From: Christiangramia fulva
Lineage (GTDB): Bacteria > Bacteroidota > Bacteroidia > Flavobacteriales > Flavobacteriaceae
NCBI RefSeq assembly: GCF_003024155.1
Contig: NZ_CP028136.1
Span: 4,216,001-4,280,000, forward strand
Length of the DNA: 64,000 nucleotides
Direction: 5' to 3'
Under the pieces are notes generated by a model. It ran no database searches. It was not told the origin of the DNA and saw only the letters and a list, made by a program, of their open reading frames with translations. Below, piece after piece: positions 10,501 through 18,737 of this stretch. The position numbers and the translations under genes are program-made. Every line of letters starts with the position of its first letter. The first letter of the stretch is position 1.

Positions 10501-11396
10501 TTTTTTCCATTTTCAAAAGTTATGCCCTCCTTCTTATCCTCAGCCCAGTAGTCTCGGTTATAAGCATTTAGATGACCCTCATAAAATCCAAATTTTGGAA
10601 TTAATACAGGGTTCCCCGTAAGCTGGTAATAATCGTTTAAAATTTCAAAAGGTTCCTTGTCGATCATAAAAAATACATCGAGATGATCTGTATTGTGACT
10701 AAGTAAAACATTTCCAGGTATTTTTTTACCAAAATCATATTCCCCCTTTTCGAAGGTATACCACATAAACCCGTAGCCATTTGTAGACCAGAAAAAGGGT
10801 TTTGGGGAGGCTACACCTCCATCTGTCCATCTATTTTGGTTTTCAATGGCTATTGTTTTTCCCTTATGAGAAAACCTTCCATTTTGGACCCCTCCGCCAT
10901 AAAAAAATTCATCGGGATCCTCTCTTAATGCTATACGCACCCGGGTACTATCCATTTGTACCGGCGCCACTTCTTCTAACACAACATGATTCGATTCAAG
11001 ATCTGTAACGTTAAAAGTGCCAGATGTTTTATTAAAGACAATTTTAACGGCATCAGTTCTGATAATTATTTCCGTATCATTATTAGAAAATTGAAGCCCT
11101 GAAATGGGTTGTTTGGGATTATCCACTAATATCTTGGCAGGAGGATTTGCCTTGGGTAAATGCACCCCGGTAAAGGGCATATCCTGATACAATCTAAAGA
11201 TTCTATTCCCATAGAAATCGACCACGATACCAGAGGAATTCTTCTGATCTATCCTTATCGCTGTTTCGCTTATTTTGGTAAGTTTCCAATCCTCCCCTGG
11301 ATGATCCAAAGTTGATTTTTGAGCAAAACAAAAAGTGATTGTAAAAAATAAAAAAATTAATAATAAAAAATACTTTGTAAATTTTTTTAATTTCAT
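7572..11396 (-). CDS. Multidomain GH31 glycosidase with FN3, F5/8C, dockerin-like and cohesin-like modules
   Basis: The chosen start at 11396 begins a clean signal peptide (MKLKKFTKYFLLLIF, ending FCFAQ); an upstream ATG at 11468 would add a second hydrophobic stretch. In this 1274-residue numbering the GH31 catalytic domain spans about 150-720, with nucleophile Asp416 in VLKTDVAW and probable acid/base Asp498 in ITSDMDGIFGG. It resembles the GH31 subgroup that removes alpha-linked GalNAc. An FN3 domain follows at about 855-930, then an F5/8C (CBM32-like) domain at about 935-1072. A dockerin-like pair of loops comes next (GDINNDQLIDSNDL and GDVNKNGIIDAYDI), and a cohesin-like domain at about 1150-1270. 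Secretion and carbohydrate binding fit extracellular attack on glycans. Alpha-N-acetylgalactosaminidase is an inference from the subgroup and from the GH109 and GH123 neighbours. Confidence 0.85.
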   Translation of the reverse strand: MKLKKFTKYFLLLIFLFFTITFCFAQKSTLDHPGEDWKLTKISETAIRIDQKNSSGIVVDFYGNRIFRLYQDMPFTGVHLPKANPPAKILVDNPKQPISGLQFSNNDTEIIIRTDAVKIVFNKTSGTFNVTDLESNHVVLEEVAPVQMDSTRVRIALREDPDEFFYGGGVQNGRFSHKGKTIAIENQNRWTDGGVASPKPFFWSTNGYGFMWYTFEKGEYDFGKKIPGNVLLSHNTDHLDVFFMIDKEPFEILNDYYQLTGNPVLIPKFGFYEGHLNAYNRDYWAEDKKEGITFENGKKYSESQTDSGGIKESLNGENNNYQFSARAVIDRYKKHDMPLGWILPNDGYGAGYGQTGTLEGNIQNLKEFGEYARAHGVQIGLWTQSDLHPKKGIDPLLQRDIIKEVGEAGVRVLKTDVAWVGSGYSFGLNGVADVGQIMPKYGHQARPFIITLDGWAGTQRYAAIWTGDQTGGLWEYIRFHIPTYIGAGLSGQPNITSDMDGIFGGENTLVNIRDFQWKTFTPMQLNMDGWGKNPKYPHALGEPATSINRNYLKLKSELLPYSYTIARTAVDSLPMIRPMFLEEKNNYTLGSATRYQFMYGPYFLVAPIYQNTNADSKGNDIRHGIYLPKGKWIDFFSGQEYEGGRVINSFWSPIWKLPVFVKKGAIIPLNNPNNNISEIDTQHRIYEIYPYGTTTFKQYDDDGKTTAYKKGEALYTLIESKLEDDHLTVMVHPSEGNFKGFEKEKSTEFRINLTKRPRKIKLKIDNKNIHLKEVTSLNKLKESQNAYYYNDDTDFNRFATKGSEFEKVKIRRNPQLIVKVQKADITTQALTVFIKGYEFNSPNQQKRSSGKLTPINQIKAKTSPYNIKLSWESVPNADYYEIKFNGLIYSTIKKEEYLIEYLQPEKTYSFQIRAVNKNEYSPWQEFSATTNANPLEFAIRGITAKTNVKNQPGDGIANLFDFDEGTLWHTQWGKSAVPFELVIDLNSFTKLDKLEYVPRSSGGNGIILKGAVSYSSDAQHWIPGGNIQWNNNSQNKHLKFTKQPVARYIKISVTEGVGGFGSGRELYVFRVPGASSYLPGDINNDQLIDSNDLTSYQNYTGLKLGDSDFEGYVSNGDVNKNGIIDAYDISNVAIKLEGGIAKTEKSDSIAGNIVLQTEKNRFDKGEIIQIKVIGKKMEGVNAFSFALPYDTSKFEYLGVEPLGTKEMKNFTNNRLHTNGQTILYPTFVNLGNKETLNGDLELMIIKLKAKRPVTYNLHLSQGIMVDKNLHSNSF

Positions 11397-11407
11397 TTCC
11401 TTTCTTT

Positions 11408-11425
11408 TTAATATTACAATATTAA
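11408..11425. promoter_or_regulatory. Perfect palindrome between divergent GH31 and GH123 genes
   Basis: TTAATATT-AC-AATATTAA is an 18-base perfect inverted repeat, 12 bases upstream of the GH31 start and just before the GH123 start region. Its position in a divergent promoter makes it a candidate operator, possibly for the DeoR regulator. AT-rich palindromes also arise by chance. Confidence 0.35.
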
Positions 11426-11442
11426 GAATAAGTTCAAAAGAA

Positions 11443-13287
11443 ATGAAAATATATAAAACATTTATCACAACTTCTTTGATGACATCATGGTTCCTTCTTC
11501 TCTTTAACAGATTTCGATCGAAAAGAAATAATGGTATGTATTTACTTTTCCTCAGTTTACTTTCGCCCAGCTTGACCTATTGCCAGAAAACTCAAGAAAG
11601 TCAAGTGGTGAATTATAAAGAACTGCCAAATCCCATTCACCCCCCTTCCGATCTGTGGAAAAAACGTAACCAGAATTTTATAAGTTGGGGCAGCACCTAT
11701 GAACGTTACAAAAAAGAGGCGCCACCCTCGATAGGAAAAGCTCAAAAAAGAATACATCTAAAAGGGTGGAAAGGTGAAAAATTAAATGCTCAATTCCTGG
11801 TATCCACCTATAAAAAGCCCCTTAATCTGTCCATTGATATTTCTGATTTGAAAAGTTCAAGTACCGCGTATACCATCAAAAATGACTTAATTGAAACCAA
11901 TTTTGTTCGTTATGTGATCACAGACGAATTAAACCACGACGGTAAAGGAGGTTGTGGTCCGAGGAATGCTCACGATTTTGATTCTACCCTGGTGGCGGAC
12001 CCCCTGGATAATATTACGGAAGTTTTGCCGGTTCCGCTTCATACAACCCGGCCCGTATGGCTAAAAATAAATATTCCCCCCTTTGCTCCAGCAGGCACCT
12101 ATAAAGGATTCGTTAAGATAAAAGATCATGATCGCATTCTAAAGGAACTTATCATTTATTTAAAAGTTATAAATAGAACATTACCTGCTTCCAAAGAATG
12201 GAAATTCCATTTGGATCTATGGCAAAATCCTTACGCGGCAGCTAGATATTATCAAGTCGATCCATGGAGTAAAGCACATTTTTCGGTGATGAAGAAAGAT
12301 TTGAAGCATTATGTCGAGGCAGGTGGTAAATCAATCACAGCTTCCATTATTAATAAACCTTGGAATGGACAAACTTATGATGCCTATCATTCTATGGTTA
12401 AATGGACATTAAAAAAAAATGGAAGCTGGAAATTTGATTTTACGACTTTTGATAAATGGGTAACCTTTATGACTGATTTAGGAATAACAAAACAAATTAA
12501 CTGCTATTCTATGGTTCCCTGGAGCTATTCCTTTGACTACTTCGATGAAGCAACCAACACTGTTAAGACAATTAAAACGCAACCAGGAGATCCTACTTAT
12601 AACCGTATGTGGAAATCCATGCTTATTTCATTTGCCGACCATCTGGAAAAAAAGGGTTGGTTTGAAAAGACATTTATTGCTATGGACGAACGTCCAAAAG
12701 AAGTCATGCTTTCAACCATAGCATTAATTAATTCGACCGGAAAAAATTTCAATATTTCATTTGCAGGTGAAAAACATGCGGAAATTATGAATGAAATAAA
12801 GGATTATTGTTTCCCTATTGACAACCCCTTTTCTCCAGAGACTATAATAAATAGAAAAAAGAAAGGTTTTACGACCACCTTCTATACAAGCTGTTCTCAA
12901 TCTTTTCCCAATAGTTTTACCTTTAGCGATCCAGGGGAAACCGAATACTATGGATGGTATGCTGCCTCCCACAACCTGGATGGTTATCTCCGTTGGGCTT
13001 ACGCAAGTTGGGTTGCACAACCTTTATTGGACAGTCGCTATAAAACCTGGGCTGCTGGTGATACCTACTTAATCTATCCAGATGGTCGTTCATCTATACG
13101 ATTTGAAAAATTGCTTGAGGGCATCCAATACTACGAAAAGATCCGTGTTTTGAAAAAGGAACTTAGAAAGAATACCGCTTCCTGGAATAAACTCGAAAAG
13201 GTATTAGAAGAAAATAAATCGGCAAAAAATAGGCAAACTTTAAGAGAGCAATTGATAGAAAGTAAGGAAATAATTAATTCACTTTAA
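11443..13287 (+). CDS. GH123-family beta-N-acetylgalactosaminidase (DUF4091)
   Basis: The protein has an N-terminal beta-sandwich (IHLKGWKGEKLNAQFLVST) and a barrel containing FIAMDERP. The adjacent Asp-Glu pair in that motif is the substrate-assisted catalytic pair expected in GH123. The family removes terminal beta-GalNAc, for example from glycosphingolipids. Late motifs such as DGYLRWAYASW and LLDSRY support the DUF4091 assignment. The start is uncertain. ATG 11443 gives a long N-terminus with two hydrophobic runs, while ATG 11536 gives a short signal-like peptide ending LTYCQ. The gene is divergent from the GH31 gene and convergent with the SGNH gene, with 14 bases between their stops. 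It lies in the GalNAc-rich part of the locus. Confidence 0.85.
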   Translation: MKIYKTFITTSLMTSWFLLLFNRFRSKRNNGMYLLFLSLLSPSLTYCQKTQESQVVNYKELPNPIHPPSDLWKKRNQNFISWGSTYERYKKEAPPSIGKAQKRIHLKGWKGEKLNAQFLVSTYKKPLNLSIDISDLKSSSTAYTIKNDLIETNFVRYVITDELNHDGKGGCGPRNAHDFDSTLVADPLDNITEVLPVPLHTTRPVWLKINIPPFAPAGTYKGFVKIKDHDRILKELIIYLKVINRTLPASKEWKFHLDLWQNPYAAARYYQVDPWSKAHFSVMKKDLKHYVEAGGKSITASIINKPWNGQTYDAYHSMVKWTLKKNGSWKFDFTTFDKWVTFMTDLGITKQINCYSMVPWSYSFDYFDEATNTVKTIKTQPGDPTYNRMWKSMLISFADHLEKKGWFEKTFIAMDERPKEVMLSTIALINSTGKNFNISFAGEKHAEIMNEIKDYCFPIDNPFSPETIINRKKKGFTTTFYTSCSQSFPNSFTFSDPGETEYYGWYAASHNLDGYLRWAYASWVAQPLLDSRYKTWAAGDTYLIYPDGRSSIRFEKLLEGIQYYEKIRVLKKELRKNTASWNKLEKVLEENKSAKNRQTLREQLIESKEIINSL

Positions 13288-13301
13288 AATAATTACAAAA
13301 T

Positions 13302-14411
13302 TTATTTATTGAAAATTTCTGAAACAAGGTTGAAATAAGCCGCTGCATATTTTTCCATTCCTCCATCGGTTGGGTGAAGACCATCAACAAAGTCTCTTGA
13401 CTGCAATCCAATTTGCTGTTGGGTCAATAAATATAAATTCTGATCTCCCTTTGCTAATAATAATTCATAAGCCTTATGATTCGCTTTATTTAAACGATCA
13501 ACTGCGTGCTTTCTAGGGGAATAAATATCAGCATCCCCATAACCCGCATGGTCTGTAAAAATTATGGGGGTATTAGGATGAATGGCTCTTATTTTCGCAA
13601 CGGAATAAATTAATCTTTTGTAGGCTTCATCCGGTCCAAGGGAAGGTCGGTCAAAATTTGCCAGACAATCCAAAATATAAGCCCGTGCCTGCTGTTGTAC
13701 CAAATACTCCAGGATTTCAGGTTCCAGCCATCCATTTCCAGAAAACCCAAAATTGAGAATAGGAATGCCGGTCTTGCGACCCAGTTTATTGGTCCAGGCG
13801 TTACCAGGTCGGCTCGCACATGCTCCCTGGGTAATTGAAGTACCATAAATTATCATCGGAAGGGAACCCTCCGATTTTTGAATATTAATACCATTTGATT
13901 GAGATACGCCTATCTGCATTCCCTCAACCGTGGCGTACAAGGGTAAGTAAAGCATAAACTCTTTTAGCTTTCCTGAGGAGTTATCTAATTGATAGTTATA
14001 AGAAATCGTATCACTAAAATGATAAGTACCCTTTACCCATTGCCATTTATCCATTTTATTCTTTAGGTAAAGATCGATTCCACTTACTCCTGTAGCCGGC
14101 ATATGAGGAAATGCTAATTTTCCTTTGACCTTATACTTGATAATTATTTGATCGGCCTGTGTCTTAAATTTAATAGTAACCCCTGCCGGATTTAACGATA
14201 AGCTCCACACTTCAGGTCTTACTGCCTTTTGCATCGTATCGGGAAATCGCTGAAATGGATTTTGAGTGTTTTGTGAAACCTTACCATACTTATAAACCTT
14301 GGCAAGATCATACCAAATATAATCCGTGGATTCCTGTGCAGAAGTAGCAGAGAGAAACAACAAGGCGATTAAAAGATTGAAAAAATTGCGTTTCCTGATT
14401 CTGACAACCAT
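13302..14411 (-). CDS. Exported SGNH/GDSL hydrolase with GxDLY N-terminal domain
   Basis: A signal peptide (MVVRIRKRNFFNLLIALLF, ending SATSAQ) leads into a beta-rich domain containing SGIDLYL, the GxDLY signature. The SGNH hydrolase follows, with YGTSITQG (Ser nucleophile), GFSGNGWLE (oxyanion Gly/Asn) and DGLHPTDGG (catalytic Asp and His). Family members are carbohydrate or lipid esterases. The start codon shares one base with the stop of the transporter-mutarotase fusion gene, so translation is coupled. In this locus the likely substrates are O-acyl groups on sialic acid or other glycan residues. A sialate esterase complementary to the second esterase at 17214-18737 is an inference. Confidence 0.8.
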   Translation of the reverse strand: MVVRIRKRNFFNLLIALLFLSATSAQESTDYIWYDLAKVYKYGKVSQNTQNPFQRFPDTMQKAVRPEVWSLSLNPAGVTIKFKTQADQIIIKYKVKGKLAFPHMPATGVSGIDLYLKNKMDKWQWVKGTYHFSDTISYNYQLDNSSGKLKEFMLYLPLYATVEGMQIGVSQSNGINIQKSEGSLPMIIYGTSITQGACASRPGNAWTNKLGRKTGIPILNFGFSGNGWLEPEILEYLVQQQARAYILDCLANFDRPSLGPDEAYKRLIYSVAKIRAIHPNTPIIFTDHAGYGDADIYSPRKHAVDRLNKANHKAYELLLAKGDQNLYLLTQQQIGLQSRDFVDGLHPTDGGMEKYAAAYFNLVSEIFNK

Positions 14412-17119
14412 TATATCGATTTATTACTTTTTATTCGCTTATTTTTTCGGCTATATACCAACTCATTCGATACCGGTGTTTTCACAGGAACGAGTAATGA
14501 AATAATATAGCCCGTTACGACACAGGTAGGAATAGCAATTAATGGATATATATAAAAATTCAGTTCCGTGTAATACTTTACAAAAATGAGGGAAAGAACA
14601 CTTAAAATTGCTCCTGACAAGGCTCCAATCCAATTGGCTTTTCGAAAAAAGATTCCCAGCATAAAAACTCCAGCCAGGGCACTACCAAAAAGTCCCACTA
14701 CTTCCTGAAAGAAGAAAAATAAGGAGGCTATAGGATAGGCTGCCATAAACGCGGCGACACCCGTTCCGAGCACTCCAACAATTATAGTAACCCATCGTGC
14801 GATACGCATAGTGGTTACATCAGATTTAGGTCGGGTAAAGCGTTTAAAATAATCCACTGTAACCACCGTAGAAACACTATGCATACTACTATCTAAACTC
14901 GACATAGCCGCCGAGTAGATACCTGCAATAACCAATCCAGCTACTCCTGGCGGTAAATGGTCCGCAATAAACAATGGGAAAATCCCATCATTCTGCATAC
15001 CTATTTGCAGAAACTGAGGATGATCTTTAAAATAGACGTATAAAAAGGTCCCTAATAAGAATATTAAGAGTCCCGCCGGTATTGAAATGATGGCATTCAT
15101 CCAAATACTCTTTCGAGCTTGCTTCTCATCAGAAGTAGTAAGATAACGTTGAACCACTGCTTGATCTGTGGTATAGGGTGCAAAATTCAAAGCAAAAGTT
15201 CCAAGAAATAGAGACCATGTAACTACCTCTGTAAGACTCCATCTAAAATCAAAAAGCTGGAACTTTCCGTCCTGGTAGGCTGTTGAAAATATATACCCAA
15301 CATCACCTATATCATATGCAATAAAGATTAATCCAAGTATAAGACCCCCGATTAATACGATGACCTGAATTACATCGGTCCAGATTACAGCTTCAATACC
15401 CCCCATTACGGTATATAGTATTGCTAATACTCCCATAATTATAATGGCCATATAAATATCAATTCCTACAACCGTGGATAAGGCCAAAGCTGGCAGGTAA
15501 ACCACTATTCCCATACGAGCTAACTGGAAAAGCACAAACGAAGTGCTTCCAAACATCCTTATAAAAATATTGAACCGTTTTTCAAGATATTCATAAGCGG
15601 TGGTGATATTTAGTTTTCTATAAAATGGCAAATAAAAGGTTATAATTATAGGCACTATCAAGATAATGGTAAAATATCCTAAGTATGCCTGCCAATCGTA
15701 ACTGTATGCTAAGGCTGGTTGAGAAAGATAGGTGATCGCACTTAACATGGTTGCGTAAATACTTAAACCTGCAGCCCACCAGGGAATTCGGCCCCCAGCC
15801 AGGAAATAATCGTTACTACTTTTATTGCGCCGGGAAAAATACCATCCAATTCCGATCATTAACCCTAAATAAAGAATAAGGGTAGCATAATTTACCAACC
15901 CGAAATTTGTTTTTCTTGGGTTGACATCGACACTTCGAATAATTGGAGTTCTAATACCGGGACGGATTTCCCCTAAAGGTATAACAATGTCATCATCCCA
16001 TTTAAGTGCCTTCGCAACTACTTGAGTCTTTCCCGGAATGGTTCCTCGTTTTGACCAGGTATCTGTAATGGTATGATACGCCCATATGGTTTTTGAAAAT
16101 GAGGTATTTTGATAATTTTCCGCAATTTTATTGTTCAGGGAATCCAGCTTTTTTGAACCTGATAAAGAATCTTTTTTTTCTGATTGAATCGATTGAAGCT
16201 GTTTTAAAAGGGGAAGTCTTTGGCTCCATAGCTGATGATCACCTCCTGCACCTCCAAAAAATAATATATGTGCGTCACCCAGCTTAGTTACCGGAGCCGC
16301 TCCAACATACCCACCCTGAAGTCCTGGAGTACCATTGTTAGGGATTGAGGCTTTCTGACTCCATTGATCCGATAAAGGATTGTATTGCCATACATCGGTC
16401 AGGAATTTATTAGGATCCTGAGCAGTACTATCATAATACGTCCCGCTAAAAACATATACGACATTGGTTTTTCCATTGTTCTGAGCAATAACAACCGGCT
16501 GAATTCTACCCTGCCCAGGAATATCTTTTAATCTTTGCCAGCCCTTTCCCGGGGTAAATGAAAAGAAATTTTTAGTTGCTTTCCCACCTATTTCTTCCTG
16601 TCCCCCTGCAATATATATTTTATCATTTATAACCGTGGCATCCATATTTGCCAAAGGCGTCGGAAGCGGAGGCTTCTTTTGAATCCTTATTTCTTTTAAA
16701 TCCGAATCCCATTTTATAAGAAATACATCTTTGTATATTCCTTTAGAATTCATTCCTCCAATGCACCACAGCCCTTGTGAGGTAACGACTGAAGCCCCAT
16801 AAGCCATAGGTTTTGGTAGTTCAACCTCATTCTTAATCCAATTATAGTGGTTGTTAATTTTTTGAAGAATGAAAATCTTCTTGTAATATTTCTTATTACC
16901 TCCTTCCCAAACCGGTTCATTCGGAAAATTGGCACCCCCTGCTATGATTAAAACACCATCATTAATCCCTGCAAAGCTTCCATTAAGACCTTTTTCTAAC
17001 GGTAACTTCGCAATAGAATCCCAATGGAATTGAGCTTTGTCCATTTCTTGAGAATAGGTAGTGCATGTTGTAAAAACAAAACAATACAAAAGGAAAAAAA
17101 ATAGAGATTTGCGAACCAT
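14411..17119 (-). CDS. Kelch/cyclically permuted mutarotase fused to sodium:solute symporter
   Basis: The 902-residue protein joins two functions. After a signal peptide (residues 1-24), about 30-390 is a Kelch-type beta propeller with repeats such as IAGGANFP, CIGGMNS, IAGGQEE and FFGGAGG. It resembles NanM, the periplasmic N-acetylneuraminate mutarotase. From about residue 406 to the end there are some 13 hydrophobic helices of the SSS sodium symporter family, including YFLAGGRIPWWAAGLSIYAT and SAAMSSLDSSMHS. The propeller would sit in the periplasm and feed the correct anomer to the attached transporter. The most plausible substrate is sialic acid. The gene is preceded by a TATGT-N3-ACATA operator at 17181-17193 and is followed by the overlapping SGNH esterase gene. 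Confidence 0.85.
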   Translation of the reverse strand: MVRKSLFFFLLYCFVFTTCTTYSQEMDKAQFHWDSIAKLPLEKGLNGSFAGINDGVLIIAGGANFPNEPVWEGGNKKYYKKIFILQKINNHYNWIKNEVELPKPMAYGASVVTSQGLWCIGGMNSKGIYKDVFLIKWDSDLKEIRIQKKPPLPTPLANMDATVINDKIYIAGGQEEIGGKATKNFFSFTPGKGWQRLKDIPGQGRIQPVVIAQNNGKTNVVYVFSGTYYDSTAQDPNKFLTDVWQYNPLSDQWSQKASIPNNGTPGLQGGYVGAAPVTKLGDAHILFFGGAGGDHQLWSQRLPLLKQLQSIQSEKKDSLSGSKKLDSLNNKIAENYQNTSFSKTIWAYHTITDTWSKRGTIPGKTQVVAKALKWDDDIVIPLGEIRPGIRTPIIRSVDVNPRKTNFGLVNYATLILYLGLMIGIGWYFSRRNKSSNDYFLAGGRIPWWAAGLSIYATMLSAITYLSQPALAYSYDWQAYLGYFTIILIVPIIITFYLPFYRKLNITTAYEYLEKRFNIFIRMFGSTSFVLFQLARMGIVVYLPALALSTVVGIDIYMAIIIMGVLAILYTVMGGIEAVIWTDVIQVIVLIGGLILGLIFIAYDIGDVGYIFSTAYQDGKFQLFDFRWSLTEVVTWSLFLGTFALNFAPYTTDQAVVQRYLTTSDEKQARKSIWMNAIISIPAGLLIFLLGTFLYVYFKDHPQFLQIGMQNDGIFPLFIADHLPPGVAGLVIAGIYSAAMSSLDSSMHSVSTVVTVDYFKRFTRPKSDVTTMRIARWVTIIVGVLGTGVAAFMAAYPIASLFFFFQEVVGLFGSALAGVFMLGIFFRKANWIGALSGAILSVLSLIFVKYYTELNFYIYPLIAIPTCVVTGYIISLLVPVKTPVSNELVYSRKNKRIKSNKSI

Positions 17120-17180
17120 TCTTTTTGTTTAATTATGAAAGAAAATTAGTTAGATCGTAAATATAAAGAAACTAATGTTT

Positions 17181-17193
17181 TATGTTATACATA
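17181..17193. promoter_or_regulatory. TATGT-N3-ACATA operator, upstream of mutarotase-symporter
   Basis: The sequence TATGTTATACATA has perfect 5-base arms and lies 62 bases upstream of the 17119 start. It matches the GT-N3-AC core common to FadR-subfamily GntR operators. It is one of eight sites in this locus and is the only spacer between this unit and the sialate esterase gene. Confidence 0.75.
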
Positions 17194-17213
17194 TTAAGAA
17201 CTATTTTGAAAAT

Positions 17214-18737
17214 CTATGGATTTACAATTAATTTGAATGTCGAAGCCGGTAAATTTTCACTATTGTAAAGATTCCCTGTTGAAAATGGTTGCCATCCATA
17301 AAAGATATATTCCGGCTGCTCTTTAACCTTGATAATCACTTTGTCTTGATGAATTATTGCAGGGATCGGAGTTTTTCCATTTATAGAAAAACCCAAAAGT
17401 TTTTTGTTCCCCATTGTTTTCAATCCATCACCGGTATACTGGAAAGAAATGATCACTTTCCCATTTTTATAATGTGCTTGAACGGGTAACGGACCAGAAG
17501 TAATCATTTTTACACCATAACAATCATTTAAGGCCCAGCGAGCTAGCCGTTCTCCCACATCTTTTTTATTACTTGGATGTATATTTGTTTGGTTCCCAAT
17601 ATCACTGCTTACGACCATCCCCCCATGCTTTATACTTTTCAATAAAAGACGTTGATTATTTCTAAAGGGAGGCCAGTAATGGGAATCATAGTTTATCGTA
17701 TCAATGGAAGATAATTGCACCCAGTAAAAAGGCATTTTCGGCTGGCGCCATTTCGAACGATAATTCTGTATCATTAGCTTTTGTAACGCAGGATACTCCT
17801 CCACCCTTTCTTGTTCTTGTGCATTACTTTCTCCCTGGTACCACACTATTCCTTTTATTGGAAAGGGGAGTAACGTTTTAACCATTGCTTCATAGGCAAA
17901 ACCAGGCTTATAGGAATGATTAGGACCTAAAGAATCCTTGTAAATAAAACTATTTCTCACGTTCTCCATTCCTCGTTGCCTGATCCAAACCGGTAAAGCA
18001 TCATTATATAACCAATTTCCTTGAACCTTTTTTCGGAATACTTTTGAATTCTTCAGTCTATTAACTGAAATGAAGGTCTCAATAGGGGCTCCGCCAATCG
18101 CAATATTTATTAAGCCAATAGGAACGCCGGTTTCGGTTATTATTTTTTTTCCAAAATAATATCCTACCGCACTTAATTCTTTTACCTCTGGCAATTGACT
18201 CTCTTGCCAGGTTCCTGTAAAATATTCTTGCGCATTGAGTTTATTGAGTGCTTCTCTGGTATACTTTTCACCATAAATACCTTTCCCGATATAATTCGCA
18301 TTGAAATACCTTAATCTTCCATCTACTAGTTGTTCTTGTTCTTTGGCAAAATGGGCCTCAGAACCTAAAGGATATTCCATATTAGACTGTCCAGACAACA
18401 ACCATACATCCCCAATTAAAATATTATCCAGTACTATTTTTTCATGCTTGGACCAGATTTCTAATTTTTGGGGTTCTTTTGTAGCCGGTAATGGTTGAAA
18501 TTCTACATTCCAAGTACTATCAACTCGGGTTACGACATTTTTGTAATTCCCGGAAAATAAAATATTAATATGGTTCCCTGGGGCCGATTTCCCCCAAATA
18601 GTTATAGGAACATTTCTTTGAAATACCATATTGGAAGTAAAAATTTTCGGTAAGGTAACCTGGCCATAGCTAGCGCAGACTAGGCAGGTTAAAACTAATA
18701 GTAACGTTATTTTCCTATAAAAACCAGTCAAGAACAT
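17214..18737 (-). CDS. Sialate O-acetylesterase (SIAE-type SGNH esterase)
   Basis: The 507-residue exported protein has a signal peptide ending CASYGQ. An N-terminal beta domain with MVFQRNVPITIWG follows, as in SIAE proteins. Catalytic blocks are SGQSNMEYPLG (nucleophile Ser), AIGGAPIE, WYQGESNAQE and a late NIHPSNKKDVGERLA with the catalytic His. The family removes O-acetyl groups from sialic acids, which lets sialidase and lyase act. The gene overlaps the lrgB gene by 23 bases and is the last of a reverse-strand operon starting at the epimerase near 24.6 kb. Periplasmic location and context strongly support the sialate assignment, although related enzymes deacetylate xylan. Confidence 0.85.
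   Translation of the reverse strand: MFLTGFYRKITLLLVLTCLVCASYGQVTLPKIFTSNMVFQRNVPITIWGKSAPGNHINILFSGNYKNVVTRVDSTWNVEFQPLPATKEPQKLEIWSKHEKIVLDNILIGDVWLLSGQSNMEYPLGSEAHFAKEQEQLVDGRLRYFNANYIGKGIYGEKYTREALNKLNAQEYFTGTWQESQLPEVKELSAVGYYFGKKIITETGVPIGLINIAIGGAPIETFISVNRLKNSKVFRKKVQGNWLYNDALPVWIRQRGMENVRNSFIYKDSLGPNHSYKPGFAYEAMVKTLLPFPIKGIVWYQGESNAQEQERVEEYPALQKLMIQNYRSKWRQPKMPFYWVQLSSIDTINYDSHYWPPFRNNQRLLLKSIKHGGMVVSSDIGNQTNIHPSNKKDVGERLARWALNDCYGVKMITSGPLPVQAHYKNGKVIISFQYTGDGLKTMGNKKLLGFSINGKTPIPAIIHQDKVIIKVKEQPEYIFYGWQPFSTGNLYNSENLPASTFKLIVNP

Noticed and set aside
11397..11468. Longer GH31 start at 11468
   Set aside because: It adds 24 residues with a second hydrophobic stretch before an already complete signal peptide.
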